From: Ardenticatenaceae bacterium
GTDB taxonomy: Bacteria; Chloroflexota; Anaerolineae; Promineifilales; Promineifilaceae
Assembly: GCA_011525915.1 (NCBI GenBank)
Contig: WYBM01000009.1
Span: forward strand, 51,173-115,172
DNA: 64,000 bases
Reading direction: 5' to 3'
In this document: positions 53,069 through 60,063 of the stretch, piece by piece
Numbering within the stretch: position 1 is the stretch's first letter
Layout: every line of letters starts with the position of its first letter
Translations under genes and position numbers: made by a program
Notes under the pieces: generated by a model
The model's input: only the letters and a program-made list of their open reading frames with translations
What the model was told of the DNA's origin: nothing
Database searches by the model: none

Positions 53069-53177
53069 GTATCAGTTTTCAGTCATCAGTGGACAGTTTT
53101 CAGTAGGGCCTACCCCCCATGTCCACTGGACACTGTCCACTGAACACTGGTTACTGACTTCTGATGCCTGGTACCAG
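53069..53177. repeat. CAGTNNN/ACTGNNN heptad repeat block, copy A
   Basis: The first arm reads CAGTTTT, CAGTCAT, CAGTGGA, CAGTTTT, CAGTAGG. The second arm reads ACTGGAC, ACTGTCC, ACTGAAC, ACTGGTT, ACTGACT, then degenerate. The arms are inverted relative to each other and keep strict 7-bp phase, so the whole can fold as an imperfect long hairpin. It fills the gap between two genes. Confidence 0.8.
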
Positions 53178-53194
53178 GTTCTACACTCAGCAGC

Positions 53195-53947
53195 CTAAAG
53201 TTTGTCCCCCAGCCAGCATGTATGTCTCCAGCCATGTCCTTTGACAGCCAATGCCCCAGCATAACCATGTGCGGGCATGAGTGCTTCCAATGACCAGCGC
53301 GAGGCTTCTTGAGGATCCTCCCTTGTGGCCAACAGCATCGCCGGCTCACCTGGGACTAAAGAGACATCAAAACTATCCAGGGGCATGGACAGCCCTTGCC
53401 CCTGTGCCTTGATGTAGGCTTCCTTGCGTGTCCAACAGTTAAAGAATGTTTCTGCTTTCATGTCAGCCTGCATAGTGCGCAAGACAGCCACTTCCCTGGG
53501 AGAAAAAAAACGCTTTCCTATCTCTTCATACTCAAAATTAGTACGGATGCGTTCCAGGTCAACACCAATTTCCCGATTGCGTGTAACGGCGTAAAGCGCC
53601 AATCCGTCGCAATGAGAAAGGTTAAAGTTGAGCTTGTACTGCGCAAACTCAGGTGTTAGAAGCGGCTTACCATAGTAAGTGTAATAAAATCGCAGCTGTC
53701 CAGGGGCGACCTTCAGGTAACGGCCGAGAATCGTTCTGAGCAACCCGCGGCCGGCAATGAAGTGCCGCCGGTCTTTCTCGAAGTGAAATCGTTCAGCTCT
53801 GCCTAGCTCGTCAGCCGTCAGGCAGCCCCTTAACTGCTGCACTTGTGCTGATGATAATTCAAGCGTTGCGCGCCACACATGAACTTCATCATCGGCCAGG
53901 GTTAGATCTGTGGGTGGCAGTCGCCATAAATGAGTGTACATCTCCAT
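53195..53947 (-). CDS. Sfp-type 4'-phosphopantetheinyl transferase
   Basis: Activates carrier proteins by adding the phosphopantetheine arm from CoA. The family motifs are all present: NFNLSHCDGLALYAV, IGVDLERIR (Mg-binding Asp and Glu), and FFNCWTRKEAYIKAQGQGL. At 250 residues it has the length of the Sfp type used in secondary metabolism. Its start lies 5 bases before the stop of the thioesterase gene. It belongs to the peptide-synthetase-like locus, yet no carrier domain is visible in the window, so its targets must be outside it. Confidence 0.95.
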   Translation of the reverse strand: MEMYTHLWRLPPTDLTLADDEVHVWRATLELSSAQVQQLRGCLTADELGRAERFHFEKDRRHFIAGRGLLRTILGRYLKVAPGQLRFYYTYYGKPLLTPEFAQYKLNFNLSHCDGLALYAVTRNREIGVDLERIRTNFEYEEIGKRFFSPREVAVLRTMQADMKAETFFNCWTRKEAYIKAQGQGLSMPLDSFDVSLVPGEPAMLLATREDPQEASRWSLEALMPAHGYAGALAVKGHGWRHTCWLGDKL

Positions 53948-53952
53948 ATAGA

Positions 53953-54717
53953 TCAGGCGAAGACCCGGTTAAATAAGTGGGTTAAGTCTTGTGATACCGC
54001 TCGTAACAACTGTATGCGATGTGTATGGAGATAAAAATGATCCCCGGGGAAAAGGCGCAGGCGAAAGGTATGCTGTGTTTGCACCTGCCAGGCTTTCAGG
54101 TCATCAACACTAACATTATCATCCTCTAAGCTGCCAAAAGCAGAAATCGAACAATCAAGAGGTGCTTCTGGGGTATAGGTGTACGTTTCCACCAGGGCAA
54201 AGTCTGCCCGTAAAATGGGCATCATTAACTGCATCAACTCGACGTGTTGTAACACCGCTTCCGGTGTGCCCTGTAACTGACGCAATCCTTTGATAAACTC
54301 TACCTCTGGCAAGTGGTGGATAGGAGGTATGGCGCTGGGCAGCTGTGGCGCCTGACGACCAGAAACCAGCAGATGAAGCGGCTCCGGTTTGTTCTCCTGG
54401 CGCAGTTGACGGGTCAGTTCAAAGCTAATCAGAGCGCCCATGCTGTGCCCCCAAAAGGCAAACGGCTTATCCAGATAGGGCTGAAGGGCTGAGGATAAAG
54501 CCGACACAAGAGGAGTAACGTTGTTAAACGGCCGTTCGCGAATGCGGTTTTCTCGTCCGGGAAGCTGGATAGGGCAAACTTCTACGGCAGCCGGCAAAGA
54601 TGCCGCCCACTCGCGAAAGATCGACGCGCTGCCACCGGCGTAAGGAAAACAAAACAACCGCAGCTGTGTATCTGTTTTGGGCCTGTAAAAAGGCATCCAT
54701 GAGCTTGATATAGACAT
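53953..54717 (-). CDS. Type II thioesterase of a peptide-synthetase locus
   Basis: An alpha/beta hydrolase of the GrsT/SrfAD group, which clears mis-loaded carrier arms. It has LFCFPYAGGSASIFREWAASL, QLPGRENRIRE, FAFWGHSMGALISFELTRQL with the nucleophilic Ser, LLVSGRQAPQLP, and GDHFYLHTHRIQLLRAV with the catalytic His. ATG 54717 follows GAGGG; earlier in-frame starts add up to 27 unlikely residues. It is followed at once by the phosphopantetheinyl transferase and preceded, after 273 bases, by the SbnB-like gene. Confidence 0.94.
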   Translation of the reverse strand: MSISSSWMPFYRPKTDTQLRLFCFPYAGGSASIFREWAASLPAAVEVCPIQLPGRENRIRERPFNNVTPLVSALSSALQPYLDKPFAFWGHSMGALISFELTRQLRQENKPEPLHLLVSGRQAPQLPSAIPPIHHLPEVEFIKGLRQLQGTPEAVLQHVELMQLMMPILRADFALVETYTYTPEAPLDCSISAFGSLEDDNVSVDDLKAWQVQTQHTFRLRLFPGDHFYLHTHRIQLLRAVSQDLTHLFNRVFA

Positions 54718-54808
54718 TTCCCTCACATTCCACGCGGTAATCGTTTGGCCTTGACCATGTTTTCTGCCAACAGGCTCGGCGACAGGCCTATTACCCACGC
54801 GTTCTTTT

Positions 54809-54922
54809 TTAGGCAGCCGGCTTGTATTCCGGTATTTCGAATTTTAAAGTGTGCTGACAATACTCAAGCCAGGCGGGGGTTACATTATCAAAAATGATGT
54901 TCTCATCCTTATCTGCATATAG
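54809..54922 (-). pseudogene. Short coding-like fragment before the thioesterase
   Basis: On the minus strand a frame of about 36 codons without a start reads DENIIFDNVTPAWLEYCQHT and LKFEIPEYKPAA, then stops. The composition looks like a protein C-terminus. Upstream the frame is closed by a stop, and another frame (FGDNIVSDAYMQ) may continue it, suggesting a frameshift. I cannot name the family. It may be the last trace of another gene of the locus. Confidence 0.3.
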
Positions 54923-54990
54923 GCATCACTCACTATGTTATCACCAAACTGGTTGTTTCACCTACCAATGCAGCGGCATAAAATAACGGG

Positions 54991-56022
54991 TCAGGGGCTT
55001 CTTTCTAACCATGTTTTGGGCAAGAAGGACTCAACGGCTATACCCAGCCCTTGCTCGGCAGCTAAATCTACTGTTAGTTGAGCGACGGCTAAATCAAGAA
55101 TGCCCAAACCAAACGGGCTAAAAATGGTTAAGTTTTTGTCCCCAACAGAGGATGTTATGGTGCCGTTTAAAATATCCCCAAGTGTACCTCTCACAAAATC
55201 TCTATGACCCACTTGTTGTTCGGTCAGGTGAATGGATGTTTGTGCCCGGCTCACATGATCGATGTCATCAACGATGTTATCTGCCTGTAAGATGATGTCG
55301 GGCGATAGATCTCGAAGCGAGATATGCAAGATAACGCTGTTGGGCAAACAACATGACAGGTCTGAAATATGGGGGGCCACGGCCGTTGTTGCCAGCGAAA
55401 TAACCGGTGACCGGCCAGCGACCTGCGCAAAATCATTGGTAATATCCACCTGCAGCTTACTATTAAGTTGTAAGCACTTATCCTTAAACTGAAGGGCGTT
55501 GTCTGCACTCAAATCACACAAATGAACGGAACTGATCATCGGGTATATGGAGAGCAAAAACCGCAGCGTTTCAAAGTTAATCAGGCCACACCCTACCAGG
55601 CTTACATCATGCAGCTCATCTTGTGCCCAAAGATAACGTGCGGCCAATGCTGCACTGGCCGCCGTTCGCTTCGCGCTAATTGTAGAACTTTCCATGATCG
55701 CCAGCGGTTGGCCTGTGACCATTGAATTTAAGATCAAAACGGCCGAAGCTCGTTCCATGCCCCTGGTTACGTTTTGGGGAAAAGAGGCGATCCACTTGAT
55801 GCCCGCCGTATTAAAATCTTCACCAAGATAGGCAGGTAAGGCAATAATCCTTTCTTTTTCCATACCTGGAAAGCGAATAAAACTAGAGTGTGGCAGCGTT
55901 GTATGGCCTCGGGCATGTACCTGATAAGCACGTCCGACGACCTCTAAAACTTCCTGTTCACGATTTTGCAACAGCGAAATAACATCATCACCCTTCAGTA
56001 ATAACAATCTATTAGAACTCAT
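54991..56022 (-). CDS. sbnB: SbnB-like enzyme for L-2,3-diaminopropionate synthesis
   Basis: A member of the ornithine cyclodeaminase/mu-crystallin fold of SbnB type, which oxidatively splits N-(2-amino-2-carboxyethyl)-L-glutamate to L-2,3-diaminopropionate and 2-oxoglutarate with NAD. It has LPHSSFIRFPGMEKERIIALPAYLG, GIKWIASFPQNVTRGMERASAV, SLVGCGLINFETLRFL (dinucleotide fold) and FSPFGLGILDLAVAQ. These phrases are specific for SbnB rather than ornithine cyclodeaminase. At 343 residues it has normal length. It follows the SbnA-like gene by 136 bases. The product is a known nonribosomal building block. Confidence 0.92.
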   Translation of the reverse strand: MSSNRLLLLKGDDVISLLQNREQEVLEVVGRAYQVHARGHTTLPHSSFIRFPGMEKERIIALPAYLGEDFNTAGIKWIASFPQNVTRGMERASAVLILNSMVTGQPLAIMESSTISAKRTAASAALAARYLWAQDELHDVSLVGCGLINFETLRFLLSIYPMISSVHLCDLSADNALQFKDKCLQLNSKLQVDITNDFAQVAGRSPVISLATTAVAPHISDLSCCLPNSVILHISLRDLSPDIILQADNIVDDIDHVSRAQTSIHLTEQQVGHRDFVRGTLGDILNGTITSSVGDKNLTIFSPFGLGILDLAVAQLTVDLAAEQGLGIAVESFLPKTWLERSP

Positions 56023-56158
56023 AATATCTCACCCGAAAATTGAGGCGTGTCGTACGTAATCGCGCATGGGCTGCATGGTATGTATGGACCAAATCTTTGA
56101 CAAGACACCAGCGCATGCAGCCAATGCACTTTATTTACGAACACGCAAAATAATGTGC

Positions 56159-57124
56159 CTATTCCCAAAGATGTGACACATCCCCGAAATGTTCAGACAC
56201 CCAATAATCTGAATAGATGGTATCCATATAACGTTCCCCCCGGTCACTGATAACAGCAACACAGTTTGACCCTGCGGGAATCTCTTGCTGCTTTTTTAAG
56301 ATGGCAGAAAAAATGGCCCCAGAAGAGCCGCCAGCCAGGATCGCTTCACGTTTTAATAATTGACGGCAGCCAACGATGCACTCTAAGTCAGACATCAATA
56401 CATGACATGTTTCCAGGTTAGGGCGATACAATTCAGGCACTCGCCCTGCCCCATGACCAGGAATAAGCCGTTTCTTTGGCGTGTCCCCAAAGATGACACT
56501 ACCTTGGGCATCAACAGCAATAATTTTTGTTTTTAATCCATTTTGAGCAATATAATCAGCACATCCCCGAAGCGTGCCACAGGTACTTGTTGCGCAAAAC
56601 AGATAATCTACCTGGTTATCTAAGGCCATTAAGATTTCTTGTATTGTCTGGTGATGGGCCTGAGGGTTATTCAGGTTGGCGTATTGATTACAGTTAAAAC
56701 TGTTAGGAATTGTACTCAGAAGGTATTGAATCCGGTTAAGCCGGGCCTGTAGAAACTCATTCGTTTCAGGGTCTGGCTGTTCTACCAAATCTACCACAGC
56801 GCCATATGCTTTGAGGATATTCTGATTCATCAACGTTGTCTTAACATCCACAACACAAATGAATTTAATGCCATAATAGGCACATATCTGGGCCAGCCCA
56901 ATCCCTAAATTGCCAGAACTGGATTCAATCACGGTAGTGTTCTGGTCAATCTTGCCATCTTTCAGGGCCTGGGTGATCATCTGAAACGCAGGCCTATCTT
57001 TAATGCTCCCTCCGGGGTTAAAAAATTCCAGCTTTGCATACAGGTTTAATGAAGGGTCGTCAAGAAACCTCTCCAATTTAACCAGGGGGGTGTTTCCAAT
57101 GGTTGATAAAATACCACTTCCCAT
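56159..57124 (-). CDS. sbnA: SbnA-like enzyme for L-2,3-diaminopropionate synthesis
   Basis: A PLP enzyme of the cysteine-synthase fold that joins O-phospho-L-serine and L-glutamate. It shows SIGNTPLVKLERF-type start (ILSTIGNTPLVKLERFLDD), the PLP Lys in NPGGSIKDRPAFQMI, ESSSGNLGIGLAQICAYYG, the phosphate loop STCGTLRGCADY, and GGSSGAIFSAI. The pairing with an SbnB-like gene and VPELYRPN-type phrases favour SbnA over cysteine synthase. At 321 residues it has normal length. It lies 48 bases after the A-domain remnant, with a REP-like repeat between. It contains no ACGGCCGT copy. Confidence 0.92.
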   Translation of the reverse strand: MGSGILSTIGNTPLVKLERFLDDPSLNLYAKLEFFNPGGSIKDRPAFQMITQALKDGKIDQNTTVIESSSGNLGIGLAQICAYYGIKFICVVDVKTTLMNQNILKAYGAVVDLVEQPDPETNEFLQARLNRIQYLLSTIPNSFNCNQYANLNNPQAHHQTIQEILMALDNQVDYLFCATSTCGTLRGCADYIAQNGLKTKIIAVDAQGSVIFGDTPKKRLIPGHGAGRVPELYRPNLETCHVLMSDLECIVGCRQLLKREAILAGGSSGAIFSAILKKQQEIPAGSNCVAVISDRGERYMDTIYSDYWVSEHFGDVSHLWE

Positions 57125-57136
57125 TCTTTGTGATCT

Positions 57137-57177
57137 CCAACTTAGTAGCCGTCTAAAACAACTTCCTGGTTTTTAGA
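57137..57177. repeat. REP-like dispersed repeat, copy 2
   Basis: On the minus strand it reads GTCTAAAAACCAGGAAGTTG then TTTTAGACGGCTACTAAG. GTCTAAAAAC and GTTTTAGAC form a hairpin. Same element as 19703-19741, which lacks the first GTCT. Confidence 0.6.
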
Positions 57178-57733
57178 CATTACGGCCACTTACAGCCCGC
57201 CTGCCAATTCCGCACCTTGTTTGCAGACGCGCCCGTAGGGCTTTACTGGTGGTTCTTTTGTATTTTTTGGCAAGTAAAGCCCGTTTAACAGCCGATAATT
57301 TAGCATGGCGCTCTTGCAGGTCATTACGTTTTAATGAAACCTCAACAGCAAACCGTTTCTGCAGTAGATTTGTTCTATCGCGCTCCAACATTCCCTCATC
57401 CTGATCCGGCACAGGTAAAGCCTGCCGGTCTACACGGCCGTCCATGGTCAATGGCAGCTTATCCAGACAAACAACCATCGCTGGTATCAGGTAACTTGGT
57501 AACCTCTCTTTCAGAAAGACGCGCAGCACACGTTTGGCGTCTCTGTCTATCAGGACTACATAGGCAATTAGATAGGGGGCATCAACAGGAGAAGGGTGAT
57601 TTAGGATCACCTGCCCCTAGAAACTCTATTTTACCGTCTGGCTGCCTGCGGACCAACTCCTTTGTTTTGTCTAACGTTCCCCATACAGGATAAAGAACAT
57701 AGGTAGACGTACCTTTAGGGTTATCATTCATTT
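57173..57733 (-). pseudogene. Frameshifted remnant of a peptide-synthetase adenylation domain
   Basis: Two frames together cover the end of an A domain. At 57611-57733 one frame reads KTKELVRRQPDGKIEFLGAG, matching core A7-A8, then diverges and stops. At 57173-57610 a second frame continues with YLIAYVVLIDRDAKRVLRVF, PSYLIPAMVVCLDKLPLT and DGRVDRQALP (core A10, with Arg where the catalytic Lys belongs). The block between A8 and the next strand (HQVKIRG...ELGEIE) is missing. A tail with KLSAVKRALLAKKYK follows, like the ends of the other synthetase genes here. No carrier domain. It is a decayed gene end. Confidence 0.8.
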
Positions 57734-57925
57734 GGCTAAGGGTTTTCAGTTCTTTTGACAAGCTGCTGCATTCAAATTATAGACTCCCACTTGTGCTAAC
57801 CTCAAAAGATATGATGCCCGCTTTTACTTACTTCCTTAATTACTATCGGATCATCATGGTTTAGCCACCCTTGACCCTCCTATGGGGGGAAGGTGGTGAA
57901 ACGGCCGTCCCTCGGAACGGCCGTT

Positions 57926-57949
57926 CCCCAGGAAAACTGGGGCTTTTTT
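57926..57949 (+). terminator. Orphan terminator in the gap before RNase J
   Basis: CCCCAG-GAAAA-CTGGGG followed by CTTTTTT. It has no recognisable gene upstream on its strand. Two ACGGCCGT copies precede it (57901, 57917). It may end a small RNA or be a relic. The rest of 57734-58326 contains a heptad repeat block and no gene. Confidence 0.6.
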
Positions 57950-58149
57950 ACGTTACGCTAATGACATTTTTATCTGTTTGTGATATGCTTCACTTAACTT
58001 TATGCGATGTGCCTTTAATCAACTCACTAAAACATTACACAAGCTACAGAGGTTCACCAATCATGTGAAACCGGCCCCATTGGTTTGCCATGCTTGTAAA
58101 ATGATGGGATTGTGGGAGCAACTCCATTTATAAAAGTGAGCAAGTGACC

Positions 58150-58250
58150 GGTATCAGTGTTCAGTTATCAGTGTACAGTTTTCAGTGCTGGCCTATCTCT
58201 GGAAATAATCTACGGAAAACTGGTTACGGACTTCTGATGACTGGTACTAC
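58150..58250. repeat. CAGTNNN heptad repeat block, copy B
   Basis: CAGTGTT, CAGTTAT, CAGTGTA, CAGTTTT, CAGTGCT in strict 7-bp phase, then a second arm resembling the end of copy A (ACTGGTTACGGACTTCTGAT, then ACTGGTAC). Same family as 53069-53177. Confidence 0.75.
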
Positions 58251-58326
58251 TCCTAGCATAATGATACTTAACTATAACCACATGCCCACAGGGCATGTCA
58301 AAAGGATTTGAATAAATAAACTTATT

Positions 58327-59958
58327 ATGGCGAAAAATTTAAAGATCATTCCCCTGGGCGGCCTGGGGGAAATTGGCAAAAATATGACATTGTTGGAATA
58401 CGGCCGTAACCAAATTATTGTAGATTGTGGGGTCATGTTCCCCGAAAGTGATATGTATGGCATTGACCTGGTACTCCCCCAGTTTGACTACGTGGTGGAA
58501 AACCAGGACATCTTACGCGGCATTGTGCTTACACACGGCCACCAGGACCACATTGGCGGCCTGCCTTATCTATTAGAGCGGGTCAACGCACCTATCTACG
58601 GCACAGCTTTAACCATCGGCATGGTGGAACGGCAGTTGGAAGAGGCACATGTGCGAGAACGGGCCACGCTAGAAGTGATAGACGATACACAGACGCTGCA
58701 CTTAGGCCCCTTCCGCATCAGCCCTTTTGCCGTGGCCCACTCTATTCCAGCCGCCGTGGGGTTGGTGATTGATACTCCCGTCGGGGCAATTGTACACACA
58801 GGTGATTACAAGTTGGACGAAACGCCCACAGGCGGGCGCACAACAGACTTGCAGCGCTTACAGGCATTAACCCCACATGGTGTATTGGCCCTTTTAGGCG
58901 ACAGCACCAATGTGGACCGGCCAGGGCGCACCCCGACAGAACAGTTGGTGGCAGACACGTTAGATACATTGTTTGCCGAAGCCAACGGGCGTCGCATTAT
59001 CATCGCCACCTTTTCCTCCCTGTTGGCCCGTTTGCAGGAAATTATGCGGCTGGCAGAGAAATACGGCCGTAAGGTGGCGCTCACCGGGCGCAGTTTACAG
59101 CAAAATATAAACCTGGCGCGTGAGTTGGGGTATCTCAAAGTGCCAGACAGCCTGTTCGTAGACATTACCGATAATGTCGCCGACGGGAATCTGGTCATTC
59201 TCTCCACGGGTTCACAAGGAGAGCCGCGCTCGGCGCTTAACCGTATGGCCAAGGGGGAGCATCGGCAAATTCACGTCCATGAAAATGATACCATTATCGT
59301 CTCTGGTGGCACCATTCCTGGCAACGAGGAAGATGTAGGACGGATGTTGAACAACCTGTTTGCACGCGGCGCCAATGTCATTTACGGTGCTCTGGCGACG
59401 GTGCATGTTTCAGGGCATGGCAGCCGCGAAGATATGCGGATCATGCTGGAGACAGTGAACCCACGTTTCCTCATTCCGGTGCATGGTGAGACACGGCATT
59501 TACACCTGCATGCCCGTCTGGCCCAAGAAGGTGGCCTGGCGGCTGAGAATGTGTTCATCTTGCAAAACGGCGCTGTCTGGACAACCGATGGCGAAAAAGC
59601 ATGGTTAGAAGAGCCCATTCCTGCCGAAGATGTGTATGTGGATGGCTATTTGGTGGGTGAAATTGGGGAGCTAGTGATGCGTGATCGTGAGCGGTTGGCG
59701 CAGGATGGTTTTGTGGTCGTCTATGTGCCTATCGACAAAAAGCACAAACTGGTGGGCGAACCACGCCTGTTTAGCCGCGGGTTTTTACGCATGGACCAAT
59801 CAAGTGTCTTGCTGGATGCGGCGGTAAAGGAATTAAAGCGGGAATTGAAGCGAAACGGCCGTAATCATGATGACACCGTGCGTGAAACGTTGCAAAACTT
59901 TTTCTACCACAAAACACAATCACGCCCCGTTATCTTGCCCAATATCGTGCGTGTATAG
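58327..59958 (+). CDS. rnj: Ribonuclease J
   Basis: A 5'-3' exo- and endoribonuclease for mRNA decay and rRNA maturation. The metallo-beta-lactamase domain has KIIPLGGLGEIGKNM, VLTHGHQDHIGGLPYLL (metal His/Asp), FAVAHSIPAAVGLVIDTPVG and HTGDYKLD. The beta-CASP domain has GDSTNVDRPGRTPTE, IIIATFSSLLARLQEI and ILSTGSQGEP. HVSGHGSREDMRIML and FLIPVHGETRHL follow, then the C-terminal domain. At 543 residues it is normal. A housekeeping gene, it stands on the opposite strand inside the peptide-synthetase-like locus. The Shine-Dalgarno is weak. Confidence 0.97.
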   Translation: MAKNLKIIPLGGLGEIGKNMTLLEYGRNQIIVDCGVMFPESDMYGIDLVLPQFDYVVENQDILRGIVLTHGHQDHIGGLPYLLERVNAPIYGTALTIGMVERQLEEAHVRERATLEVIDDTQTLHLGPFRISPFAVAHSIPAAVGLVIDTPVGAIVHTGDYKLDETPTGGRTTDLQRLQALTPHGVLALLGDSTNVDRPGRTPTEQLVADTLDTLFAEANGRRIIIATFSSLLARLQEIMRLAEKYGRKVALTGRSLQQNINLARELGYLKVPDSLFVDITDNVADGNLVILSTGSQGEPRSALNRMAKGEHRQIHVHENDTIIVSGGTIPGNEEDVGRMLNNLFARGANVIYGALATVHVSGHGSREDMRIMLETVNPRFLIPVHGETRHLHLHARLAQEGGLAAENVFILQNGAVWTTDGEKAWLEEPIPAEDVYVDGYLVGEIGELVMRDRERLAQDGFVVVYVPIDKKHKLVGEPRLFSRGFLRMDQSSVLLDAAVKELKRELKRNGRNHDDTVRETLQNFFYHKTQSRPVILPNIVRV

Positions 59959-60024
59959 GACGTTTTTGCACACCACCCTTAGTCACAGCAGATTAATGAT
60001 AGCCTGACGGCCGTGGTGCTTACA

Positions 60025-60063
60025 AAGAAACTACGAGGTGCCCTTTTTACCTCGTAGTTTCTT
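60025..60063. terminator. Bidirectional terminator between RNase J and the synthetase gene
   Basis: AAGAAACTACGAGGT (60025-60039) and ACCTCGTAGTTTCTT (60049-60063) form a perfect 15-bp stem. It serves two convergent genes and includes the stop codon and last ~10 codons of the leftward synthetase gene, so the hairpin encodes the protein's C-terminus. Confidence 0.85.

Noticed and set aside
53069..53177. Heptad block considered as a CRISPR-like array
   Set aside because: The period is 7 bp with no spacer-sized unique segments and no cas genes are nearby.
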